NCBI GenBank assembly: GCA_900550545.1
Contig: URSS01000043.1
Location: 1-21,664 of the forward strand
DNA: 21,664 nucleotides
DNA from: an uncultured Lachnobacterium sp.
GTDB taxonomy: Bacteria; Bacillota; Clostridia; Lachnospirales; Lachnospiraceae
Direction of reading: 5' to 3'
This document shows positions 15,075 to 21,365 of the stretch, one piece after another. Positions within the stretch are counted from its first letter, which is position 1. Each line of letters opens with the position of its first letter. Position numbers and translations under genes: made by a program. The notes under the pieces are model-generated. The model was not told where the DNA came from. It was given only the letters and a program-made list of their open reading frames with translations, and did no database searches.

Positions 15075-17156
15075 GTGAGAGATTTATTAAGACAGAAATT
15101 ATTTGAGTTTGAAAATACATTTTTTTCGAAGGTGATTCGCCATGCACTTGGAATGATGATTCCGTTTGTTCTTGTAGCAGGAGTTGCTTCGGCAATACGT
15201 GATCTGCCCATTCCGGCTTTTCAAAGTCTGCTGCAGGAGTCATTGCAATGGCTGTATTTGATTTTGAATGTTGTGGGAGGGGGCTTTTCGGCCATATTTT
15301 CACTGGTTCTGGTTATCACTTTGGCATACTGTTTTGCAATGGAAAAAAACGAAAGTTTTGAATATGCAATGATGTATGTCATAGTTTCACTGGGGGCTTT
15401 TGTTTCCCAGCTCGATTGGCAGGATGGGAAGCTGAATATAACCGGATTGGGAACGGAAGGCTGCTTTTGTGCGATCTTTGTGACCTATCTGGTGTGCATG
15501 GCCTATGCGGCTCTCCGTAAAAATAAATATATTACATTACAGCGTTATACCGCGGGTGTTGGAGGCATCTGCGCTCCGGCAATACAGGCACTTTTGCCGA
15601 TGACACTGATCATATTTACAGTAGGTATTGTGAATTGTATTGTGTGTGCATGGTTTCATGTGGAGGCACTGTATGAAGTAATGGATTACCTCATGCAGCG
15701 TTTGTTTGAGATTGTATCGGCACACAATTCATTTCTTTTGGGGCTGATTTATATTGTTGCAGTACAGCTGTTGTGGTTTCTTGGATTTCATGGAAGCAAT
15801 GTACTCAACCCGGTGACGCAGACGGTAGCATTTACAGATGGAGCATCTTTTTTCTTAAAAAATTTTTCAGATACCTTTGTTTCCATGGGAGGAAGTGGCA
15901 CTGCAATCTGTATCTGGCTGGCTTTGATTCTGTTCATGAGAAAAAAGCGGAATGGAAAACTCGCGGGAGTTGCGACGATTCCGGTATTGTTTAATATGAA
16001 CGAGATACTTACATTTGGTATTCCAATCATATTGAATCCGGTATTGTTTTTGCCGTTTGTGATGACCCCGGTTGTTATGTACATGATTTCCTATATAGCG
16101 GTATGGCTTGACATTGTACCGGCTGCTTCGAATCAGGTGGCATGGACGATGCCACCAATCCTCAGTGGATATGTGGCGACCGGCAGCATTCGGGGAGCTG
16201 TGCTTCAGATTATTTGTATTGTAATTGGAGTTGGTATTTATTTGCCTTTTTTGAAATTAAATGAAGAAATTGAGACTGTTCGGGGACAGCACCAGCTTTC
16301 CCTTCTGGTGGAAGAACTCAAGGAAAAGGAAAATGATATTGAGCATCCAATGTTTTTGTTACAGGGAAACTCTGTTGGTATTATTTCCCGAACGCTATTA
16401 CAGGAACTGAAGAGCGCAATACAAAAAAGAGAATTGTATATGCTCTATCAGCCACAGATCGATGCCAACGGAAAGTGCGTGGGAGCGGAGGCAAATCTGC
16501 GATGGAATCATCCGGTATACGGTATGATTTATCCACCATTGATCATTTATCTGGCAGAGGATGGAGGAATCCTGCCGGAACTGGAAGACTATATTGTGGA
16601 CACGGTATGTCAGGCAATCCAGAAAGTAAAAAGCCGGTATCATTCCACATTTAAGATTTCGGTTAACTTTACAGCACATTCATTGCTTGGAGATATCGAA
16701 AGCTGTATCCACAATGCAATGAAGAAATACGATGTCCGGCCAGAAGAACTGTGGATTGAAATTACGGAGCAGGATGTACTTCTGCAAGTAGATACGGTAA
16801 CAGAGAAAATGAAACGTCTGCGCGCTGCCGGACATAAGCTGCTCATTGATGATTTTGGTATGGGCCATACGTCGTTGCTATATCTGAATTCCCATACATT
16901 TGATATTGTAAAATTAGATGGATCGCTTGTACGGGATTTGTTGGTCAACGAGACGAATCAGACGATTGTGCGCTCAATCGTGGAACTGACTGACAAACTG
17001 GGAATGAGTGTAATCGCAGAATTCGTGGAAACGGAAGAACAGAAAGTAGTATTGGAAAAACTTGGATGCCTGTGTTATCAGGGACATTTGTATAGCAAAC
17101 CGGTTGTGTTGGAATCTTTCATTGCTTTCTTAAATGAACATAATCAAATTTCATAA
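15075..17156 (+). CDS. PTS EIIC-EAL fusion: putative sugar-responsive c-di-GMP phosphodiesterase
   Basis: 693 residues. Residues 1 to about 400 form a PTS EIIC domain of the lactose/cellobiose type with about ten helices; the sugar-site motifs are kept: WFLGFHGSN (His239) and FNMNEILTFGIP (Glu310). No EIIA or EIIB is fused or adjacent. After a short helical linker, residues about 440-693 are an EAL c-di-GMP phosphodiesterase: EANLRW (Glu472; Asn replaces the Leu of EAL), SVNFTAHSL, IEITEQ, DDFGMGHTSL (Asp592, Asp593), KLDGSLV (Lys613), AEFVET (Glu649) and YQGHLYSKP. All metal and catalytic residues appear present, so activity is likely. Start uncertain: GTG 15075 is chosen because the in-frame TTG 15030 lies in the terminator hairpin; the SD (AAAGGA, 15056-15061) is 13 nt away. 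Inferred role: coupling sugar binding to c-di-GMP level. Confidence 0.9.
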   Translation: MRDLLRQKLFEFENTFFSKVIRHALGMMIPFVLVAGVASAIRDLPIPAFQSLLQESLQWLYLILNVVGGGFSAIFSLVLVITLAYCFAMEKNESFEYAMMYVIVSLGAFVSQLDWQDGKLNITGLGTEGCFCAIFVTYLVCMAYAALRKNKYITLQRYTAGVGGICAPAIQALLPMTLIIFTVGIVNCIVCAWFHVEALYEVMDYLMQRLFEIVSAHNSFLLGLIYIVAVQLLWFLGFHGSNVLNPVTQTVAFTDGASFFLKNFSDTFVSMGGSGTAICIWLALILFMRKKRNGKLAGVATIPVLFNMNEILTFGIPIILNPVLFLPFVMTPVVMYMISYIAVWLDIVPAASNQVAWTMPPILSGYVATGSIRGAVLQIICIVIGVGIYLPFLKLNEEIETVRGQHQLSLLVEELKEKENDIEHPMFLLQGNSVGIISRTLLQELKSAIQKRELYMLYQPQIDANGKCVGAEANLRWNHPVYGMIYPPLIIYLAEDGGILPELEDYIVDTVCQAIQKVKSRYHSTFKISVNFTAHSLLGDIESCIHNAMKKYDVRPEELWIEITEQDVLLQVDTVTEKMKRLRAAGHKLLIDDFGMGHTSLLYLNSHTFDIVKLDGSLVRDLLVNETNQTIVRSIVELTDKLGMSVIAEFVETEEQKVVLEKLGCLCYQGHLYSKPVVLESFIAFLNEHNQIS

Positions 17157-17193
17157 AAAACGATTGTATTTCACAAATCAGGGGTATACTATG

Positions 17194-17295
17194 AAAAGTG
17201 TTGATTTTGAAAAAATCAACATGCAGCGTCAGCCCCTTTGCCGAAGGCAAATTTAAATGGGCTGATGTTCCCGTAAAAGTGTTGATTTTGAAAAA
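17194..17295 (+). repeat. 21-bp exact direct repeat (17194-17214 and 17275-17295)
   Basis: The two copies are identical over 21 bp (core AGTGTTGATTTTGAAAA) and start 81 bp apart. The 60 bp between them can fold into a hairpin. This could be a target-site-like duplication around a tiny inserted element, a tandem operator, or slippage. Reading in frame, both copies encode KSVDFEK, but no convincing gene spans them. Confidence 0.7.
17199..17265 (+). other. Hairpin cluster upstream of the phospholipase-like gene
   Basis: Hairpin 1: TGTTGATTTT-GAA-AAAATCAACA (17199-17221), a perfect 10-bp stem that includes the first repeat copy. Hairpin 2: TCAGCCC (17229-17235) pairs with GGGCTGA (17259-17265), capped by TTTGCC-GAA-GGCAAA (17237-17251). 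No T tract follows either hairpin directly, so these are not plain terminators. A possible promoter TTGTAT-15-TATACT (17164-17190) lies just before, with suboptimal spacing. Confidence 0.5.
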
Positions 17296-17341
17296 TTACT
17301 TTTTTTATCGTATGAAATTCCGAGATAGGAGGATCTGAATT

Positions 17342-17929
17342 ATGAGAAAGAAATCACACATTTCATTAGCACGTTATATTGTAGCAAATACAAAAGATGA
17401 AGAGTTGAAAAAACATAAACTTTCCTTTTATATTGGAAGTATTCTGCCGGACTGCAAGCCGTCATTCGTATACAAACGACATGAAATCAGCGCTACATTT
17501 CCACTGGTCAGGAGAAATATTGCATATCTTGTAGAAGGCAAAAAGAATCATACACCAAAGAGAAAGCGTATGTACTATAAAAATCTCGGTGAGATCACCC
17601 ACTATGTGGCAGATTATTTTACGTTTCCACATAATAAGACCTACCCGGGAACGCTCAAAGATCACTGCACATATGAGGAAAAACTCAAGCAGGATCTGCG
17701 CGCTTTTCTGAAGACGGAGAAAGCAAAACAGATCGGAAGAGACAAAGACCGGGATTTTACTTCGTTAGAGGATCTGTTTTCCTATGTAAAGCAGCAACAT
17801 GAAGCATATCTTAAGAAACGTTCGAATGTGGAAAAGGATATCGAGCATATCGTTGTGATCAACCGGCAGATGGTCGATGCGATTTCACAGTTGTTTCATA
17901 ACAATAAAAGTCATCATAAGATGGCGTAG
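17342..17929 (+). CDS. Zinc-dependent phospholipase C family protein
   Basis: A 195-residue protein without a signal peptide. It resembles the zinc-dependent phospholipase C/S1-P1-like fold family: HISLARYIV at the start, YIGSILPDCKP (the GxxxPD motif), and ITHYVADYFTFPHN, giving H-x3-D-x6-H metal ligands. The C-terminal part is helical and charged. Clostridial members of this size are mostly uncharacterised; phospholipase activity cannot be assumed, and the lack of an export signal argues for a cytoplasmic or non-classical role. ATG 17342 has AGGAGG at 17327-17332. It follows a repeat/hairpin region; the crt promoter begins right after its stop. Confidence 0.75.
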   Translation: MRKKSHISLARYIVANTKDEELKKHKLSFYIGSILPDCKPSFVYKRHEISATFPLVRRNIAYLVEGKKNHTPKRKRMYYKNLGEITHYVADYFTFPHNKTYPGTLKDHCTYEEKLKQDLRAFLKTEKAKQIGRDKDRDFTSLEDLFSYVKQQHEAYLKKRSNVEKDIEHIVVINRQMVDAISQLFHNNKSHHKMA

Positions 17930-17933
17930 GAGA

Positions 17934-17962
17934 TTGACAAATTTTTATCAAAGTGTTACGAT
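17934..17962 (+). promoter_or_regulatory. Promoter of crt
   Basis: Perfect TTGACA (17934-17939), 17 nt, TACGAT (17957-17962) with TG one base before it (extended -10). The leader of about 55 nt begins near a small hairpin GTGTC-AAAA-GACAC (17975-17988), which may protect the 5' end. Confidence 0.75.
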
Positions 17963-18024
17963 TGAACCATCGGAGTGTCAAAAGACACAATACAATCGAA
18001 CACAATCTTAGGAGGAATTTTACA

Positions 18025-18828
18025 ATGAGCGAATTTAAGAATTTAACACTTGATGTAGCTGACGGAATTGCTGTTCTTGCTATCTCCAGACCAGCAGCAC
18101 TTAACGCATTAAACAGTGAGACTCTTGACGAGTTAAACGTATGCTTGAGCGAGATCGAGGCAAATGATGATATCAAGGCTGTCATCTTAACAGGTGGTCC
18201 AGACAAGAAGGGTAACGAGTTCAAGTCATTTGTAGCTGGTGCTGATATCGCCGAGATGGTTAATTTTACTGCTCCAGAGGCTCGCGCATTCGGAATCAAG
18301 GCTTCTGAGCCATTCTTCAAGTTAATGAACATGCGTCAGGTTACAATTGCAGCTGTTAACGGATTCGCACTTGGTGGAGGATGTGAGATCTCTATGGCAT
18401 GTGATATCCGTATCGCAAGCGATAACGCAATCTTCGGACAGCCAGAGTGTGGTCTTGGAATCATCCCTGGATTTGGTGGAACACAGAGACTTGCCCGTCT
18501 GGTAGGAATGGGACGTGCGAAAGAAATGATTTTCACATGCGAGAATATCGATGCTAACGAAGCATACCGTATCGGCCTTGTAAACAAGGTAGTTGCTAAG
18601 GAAGAGTTAATGTCAACTGCTAAGGCTATGGCTGCAAAGATCATCTCTAAGGGAAGCTATGCAGTATCTGTAGCAAAGGCTGCAATCAACAATGGTTATG
18701 ACATGGATATCAAGAACGCAGTTGAGATGGAAGCAAACCTCTTCGGTGTTGTAAATGATACACATGACAAGAAGGAAGGAATGGGAGCATTCTTAGAGAA
18801 GAGAGCTGCTACATTAACAGACTTCTAA
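18025..18828 (+). CDS. crt: Enoyl-CoA hydratase / crotonase (3-hydroxybutyryl-CoA dehydratase)
   Basis: Dehydrates 3-hydroxyacyl-CoA to enoyl-CoA; in butyrate-forming Lachnospiraceae this serves the acetyl-CoA to butyryl-CoA route. 267 residues, family length. The oxyanion-hole segments are SFVAGADIAEM and NGFALGGGCE; the two catalytic glutamates are Glu121 (GGGCE) and Glu141 (QPECGLGIIPGFGGTQRL). ATG 18025 is chosen over an upstream in-frame TTG because AGGAGG (18010-18015) precedes it and the promoter overlaps the longer form. Codon use is strongly biased (few rare codons), fitting high expression. The usual partners hbd, thl, bcd and etfAB are not in the window, so the gene stands alone; another short-chain substrate is possible. 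Confidence 0.92.
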   Translation: MSEFKNLTLDVADGIAVLAISRPAALNALNSETLDELNVCLSEIEANDDIKAVILTGGPDKKGNEFKSFVAGADIAEMVNFTAPEARAFGIKASEPFFKLMNMRQVTIAAVNGFALGGGCEISMACDIRIASDNAIFGQPECGLGIIPGFGGTQRLARLVGMGRAKEMIFTCENIDANEAYRIGLVNKVVAKEELMSTAKAMAAKIISKGSYAVSVAKAAINNGYDMDIKNAVEMEANLFGVVNDTHDKKEGMGAFLEKRAATLTDF

Positions 18829-18855
18829 TTCATTTTGATGAATACATACGTGATG

Positions 18856-18888
18856 AAATCGGCATGAGAGATCTCATGCCGATTTTTT
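18856..18888 (+). terminator. Terminator of crt
   Basis: Arms 18856-18869 and 18872-18885 are exact complements (AAATCGGCATGAGA), followed by a run of six T. A very strong intrinsic terminator. Confidence 0.92.
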
Positions 18889-18890
18889 GA

Positions 18891-18925
18891 CTGTATAGGA
18901 ATTTCCTTGGGAATTCCCTATACAG
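18891..18925. repeat. 35-bp imperfect palindrome between crt and mutY
   Basis: CTGTATAGG (18891-18899) is complementary to CCTATACAG (18917-18925); inside, AATT and TCC/GGG pair further with one bulged C, giving about 16 bp around a 2-nt centre. It follows the crt terminator by 2 bp and has no T tract, so it is not needed for termination. It may be a dispersed palindromic repeat or an operator/leader hairpin for mutY. Confidence 0.55.
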
Positions 18926-18965
18926 CAAAAGCAAGCACACACTTTATTTATAAGGAGGCCCCTGA

Positions 18966-20054
18966 TTGATTGACAATTTTGATTTCAAGCAAATTGTAAA
19001 ACCGCTGCAGGTCTGGTTCGATGGTCATGCCCGTGTATTGCCATGGCGGGAAAATCCGACAGCGTATTATGTGTGGATTTCAGAAATTATGCTGCAGCAG
19101 ACGCGTGTGGAGGCAGTGAAACCATATTTTCAGCGTTTCATCACAGAGTTGCCGGATGTAAAATCTCTGGCAGAATGTCCGGAGAACCGGTATCTGAAAT
19201 TGTGGGAAGGGCTCGGCTATTATAACCGGGTGCGTAACCTCAATGCAGCGGCTGTTCAGATCATGGAGACATACGATGGGGTTATCCCGCAGTCTTATGA
19301 GGAACTGTTGAAACTCAAAGGGATTGGCAGCTATACAGCAGGGGCGATATCTTCCATTGCCTATAACCAGCCGGTTCCGGCAGTAGATGGAAACGTACTT
19401 CGCGTGATCTCCCGCGTGTGTGCGGATGATTCGGATATTATGAAACAGTCGGTCCGGACTGCAATGGAGCGGAAATTGAGAGAACTGATGGAAGGAATGA
19501 CAGATGTGCTCATCCCACGCAAGTTCAATCAGGCGCTGATGGAACTGGGGGCAATGATCTGTGTGCCGAATGGGGCACCGCATTGTGAGGAATGCCCGTG
19601 GCAGGCATTCTGTGAGGCGCGTTTACAGAGTCGCATTGCGGAACTTCCGGTAAAAAAGAAAGCCAAGGCAAGACGCGTGGAAGAAAAGACGGTGTTTGTC
19701 ATCCGCGATGGAGAGAAAGTTGCATTGCACAAGCGGGGGAGCAAGGGCCTGCTCGCCGGTTTATATGAACTGCCGAACTGCGAAGGAAAGAAAAGTCAGG
19801 AAGAAGCACTTGCCTATGTTAAGAAAATTGGATGCAAGCCAATCCGTATCCGGGAACTGACAGAAGCAAAGCACATATTTTCCCATGTGGAGTGGCACAT
19901 GAAAGGCTATACGATTCTGATCGAGGAACCGGAACAGCCGATTGGGGATCTGGTATTTGTGGAAGCAGCGGATGCAAAAGAACGCTATGCTGTGCCGAGC
20001 GCATTTTCTGCATATTGGAATGCGATAAAGGAAAGTGTAGAACCAGAGGCATAA
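18966..20054 (+). CDS. mutY: A/G-specific adenine DNA glycosylase
   Basis: Removes adenine mispaired with 8-oxoguanine in base-excision repair. 362 residues. N-terminal part: LPWRENPTAYYVWISEIMLQQT with catalytic Glu40, the helix-hairpin-helix LKGIGSYTAGAI, and VPAVDGNVLRV with catalytic Asp141. The 4Fe-4S ligands are C199-x7-C207-x2-C210-x5-C216, one residue longer in the first loop than E. coli MutY (x6). The C-terminal NUDIX-like domain that reads 8-oxoG starts near 235 (VFVIRDGEKVALHKRGSKGLLAGLYELP). TTG 18966 is the start, set by AAGGAGG at 18952-18958 (7-nt spacing). A bidirectional terminator follows. Confidence 0.95.
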   Translation: MIDNFDFKQIVKPLQVWFDGHARVLPWRENPTAYYVWISEIMLQQTRVEAVKPYFQRFITELPDVKSLAECPENRYLKLWEGLGYYNRVRNLNAAAVQIMETYDGVIPQSYEELLKLKGIGSYTAGAISSIAYNQPVPAVDGNVLRVISRVCADDSDIMKQSVRTAMERKLRELMEGMTDVLIPRKFNQALMELGAMICVPNGAPHCEECPWQAFCEARLQSRIAELPVKKKAKARRVEEKTVFVIRDGEKVALHKRGSKGLLAGLYELPNCEGKKSQEEALAYVKKIGCKPIRIRELTEAKHIFSHVEWHMKGYTILIEEPEQPIGDLVFVEAADAKERYAVPSAFSAYWNAIKESVEPEA

Positions 20055-20062
20055 AAAGTTGT

Positions 20063-20119
20063 AAAAAAGGAGCTGTGGCTCCGGTAGATTATTTATCTGC
20101 CGGGGTCGCAGCTTTTTTT
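20063..20119. terminator. Bidirectional terminator between mutY and the XRE gene
   Basis: Long imperfect hairpin: A tract, AGCTG (20071-20075) with CAGCT (20109-20113), and CCGGTAGAT (20081-20089) with ATCTGCCGG (20095-20103; one G-U), loop TATTT, ending in seven T. A and T tracts on opposite sides serve both directions. It contains the last codons of the minus-strand gene. Confidence 0.85.
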
Positions 20120-20535
20120 CGTGCTTTGATTTTTGTAAATTCAATAATTTCTTTTTTATCTTCTTCGGAAATCTTATCAAAATAAAAAAGCAATTCTTTT
20201 TCTAAAGTCGTATTGAACATATATTTCTTCTTATTCGCTGGATTGTTGAAAAACTCAAGATATTCTGACAGGTCGTTGCTTGATGTTGTTGGCTTGGGAG
20301 CATCGTAAGAAATGTCTCGGTCGATGTTGATCGTAAGATGCAAAAGATCGTCGATGGAAATGTTGTACAGGCCTGCCAGCTTGTATAAAGCCTCGGCATC
20401 CGGCGTTCGTTTGCCGGTCTCATAATGACTGTACGTTTGTCGGACGACTCCAAGTACTTCGGCGACGTAGTCCTGAGTGTAATTGTTTACTTTTCGTAAT
20501 TCCTTTAGTTTTTGCGGAAGAAGTTTCCCTCTCAT
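20089..20535 (-). CDS. XRE-family transcriptional regulator
   Basis: 148 residues. The N-terminal helix-turn-helix of the Cro/CI-XRE type runs from about 7 to 65: LKELRKVNNYTQDYVAEVLGVVRQTYSHYETGKRTPDAEALYKLAGLYNISIDDLL. The C-terminal half is charged and helical (EKELLFYFDKISEEDKKEIIEFTKIKARKK) and may mediate oligomer formation; no ligand domain is recognised. ATG at 20533-20535 is preferred over GTG at 20545-20547 because AAAGGTGG (20544-20551) lies 8 nt upstream and overlaps the GTG. It is divergent from csrA. A -10 (TATACT, minus strand, 20560-20565) lies upstream, and operator-like site A (20587-20601) covers where its -35 would be, suggesting autoregulation. Confidence 0.9.
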   Translation of the reverse strand: MRGKLLPQKLKELRKVNNYTQDYVAEVLGVVRQTYSHYETGKRTPDAEALYKLAGLYNISIDDLLHLTINIDRDISYDAPKPTTSSNDLSEYLEFFNNPANKKKYMFNTTLEKELLFYFDKISEEDKKEIIEFTKIKARKKAATPADK

Positions 20536-20586
20536 AAATGATACCACCTTTACTAACTTAGTATATTTTCACCCATAGTGTGGTTT

Positions 20587-20825
20587 GCGACAAAATGTAG
20601 CGAAAATAGAAATAAATGTTAAACCACGGTGATTCCAATTGGAAGATTTCGTAACATTTTGTTGCTGCACGAATTGATTATTATAGATATTGCACAAAAA
20701 ATGGAATTTTATACCTACCGCAAACGGATATCTAATTGGCAAAAAGTTACAAAGTGTAGCAAAAGTGAAAATAAGAGGTTAACAAACTGTAGCGTTCAGA
20801 CGATATATAAGTTACAAAACGTAGC
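20587..20825. promoter_or_regulatory. Five-copy 15-bp operator-like array between XRE gene and csrA
   Basis: Sites: A 20587-20601 GCGACAAAATGTAGC; B 20651-20665 (minus strand) GCAACAAAATGTTAC; C 20746-20760 GTTACAAAGTGTAGC; D 20779-20793 TTAACAAACTGTAGC; E 20811-20825 GTTACAAAACGTAGC. The shared core is ACAAAnnGT-(A/T)-(G/A)-C, with quasi-palindromic ends (GYTAC/GTAGC). Four of five are followed by an A-rich triplet (GAA or AAA). Starts are 64, 95, 33 and 32 bp apart, close to multiples of 32 bp (three helical turns). The neighbouring XRE protein is the natural candidate to bind them. The whole 300-bp gap otherwise holds no gene. Confidence 0.8.
20779..20809 (+). promoter_or_regulatory. Candidate csrA promoter inside the operator array
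   Basis: TTAACA (20779-20784) is part of site D; TATATA (20804-20809) lies just before site E; the spacing of 19 nt is long. An alternative is TTGTTG-17-TATAGA (20659-20687), overlapping site B. Either choice puts operators over the promoter, which fits repression. Confidence 0.35.
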
Positions 20826-20847
20826 AAACAGTTTTATGGAGGTAGCA

Positions 20848-21096
20848 ATGCTCAAGATTTCTTTAAAAGAAGGACAATATGTAAATATCGGAGATGATAT
20901 CCGCGTTGTCTATGTGGGAAGATCCGGAAGCAATGGAAAACTCATGATCGAGGCACCAAAGGAACTGCGTATCTCCAGAAGCGTGGAGGACGTGGATGGC
21001 AAAAAATATTATGCAGATCCGAAACTCTCCATCGAAGCGCAGAACGAAATCAAACAGATTTTGAAAAGAGAGCGCTTGAAAAACGGAACCCGATAA
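20848..21096 (+). CDS. csrA: CsrA-family RNA-binding translational regulator
   Basis: 82 residues. Aligned without gaps to E. coli CsrA from Met1, it keeps GxxxxIGDD (9-17), Gly24, Gly27, APKE at 36-39 and the RNA-contacting Arg44 (ELRISRS). After about residue 50 there is an unusual charged C-terminal extension (DVDGKKYYADP... ILKRERLKNGTR), about 20 residues longer than E. coli CsrA. CsrA dimers bind GGA motifs in hairpin loops of mRNA leaders; in Bacillus the main target is flagellin and FliW is the antagonist. GGAGG at 20838-20842 sets ATG 20848, and the longer in-frame opening from 20629 would read through the operator array. Flagellin follows 270 nt downstream. No fliW is visible here. 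Confidence 0.9.
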   Translation: MLKISLKEGQYVNIGDDIRVVYVGRSGSNGKLMIEAPKELRISRSVEDVDGKKYYADPKLSIEAQNEIKQILKRERLKNGTR

Positions 21097-21122
21097 TCGG
21101 TTCCATAGAAAAATACGTTAAT

Positions 21123-21160
21123 AGGCGGGGCACACCCGGGACGCCTTGCTTATTTATAAA
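21123..21160 (+). terminator. Terminator-like hairpin after csrA
   Basis: AGGCG (21123-21127) pairs with CGCCT (21142-21146), with inner GGG-CACA-CCC and a GGGA bulge, followed by TTGCTTATTTATA. The broken T tract and bulge make termination probably partial, so csrA and flagellin may share some transcript. Confidence 0.5.
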
Positions 21161-21188
21161 TTGTGGTAATGCTTATTTATTATCACTT

Positions 21189-21357
21189 GAGTACTTTGTT
21201 TCTGCGAAGCGGAATTATCATACAAAGTGCTCTACATATGCAATGCATCATAAGGTGCATTACAGGAAATGCAAGGATACATGCATTTCGACCCTCTTGG
21301 GAAAGGACTCCCGGAGGTAACAAACATAATAACCCATCAAAGGATGGGACAAGGAGG
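21189..21357 (+). promoter_or_regulatory. Flagellin leader: five hairpins and GGA motifs (predicted CsrA target)
   Basis: Consecutive hairpins: 21189-21232 (11-bp stem, inner TTCTGC-GAA-GCGGAA); 21242-21261 (AATGCA/TGCATT); 21266-21289 (GAAATGCA/TGCATTTC, loop AGGATACA); 21299-21312 (GGGA/TCCC, loop AAGGAC); 21333-21348 (CCCATC/GATGGG, loop AAAG next to GA). GGA lies in the loops at 21275-21277 and 21305-21307, at a loop-stem junction at 21342-21344, and in ACAAGGAGG (21349-21357), which is the flagellin ribosome site and matches the CsrA core ACARGGA. No sigma-D/sigma-28 promoter with both boxes was found. The gap from 21097 has no gene. Confidence 0.7.
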
Positions 21358-21365
21358 AAAATATT

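Noticed and set aside
17191..17256. 21-codon open frame starting at the first direct repeat
   Set aside because: Weak AGGGG site and no sequence resemblance; the nucleotide hairpins explain the region better, though an interrupted small gene is not excluded.
20629..20847. In-frame upstream extension of csrA
   Set aside because: It would begin 73 codons before the SD-supported start, spans the operator array and has no protein resemblance; CsrA proteins start at MLxx.
21089..21096. Sigma-28-type -10 (CCCGATAA) at the end of csrA as flagellin promoter
   Set aside because: No TAAA-type -35 at 15 nt upstream; the match also overlaps the csrA stop codon.
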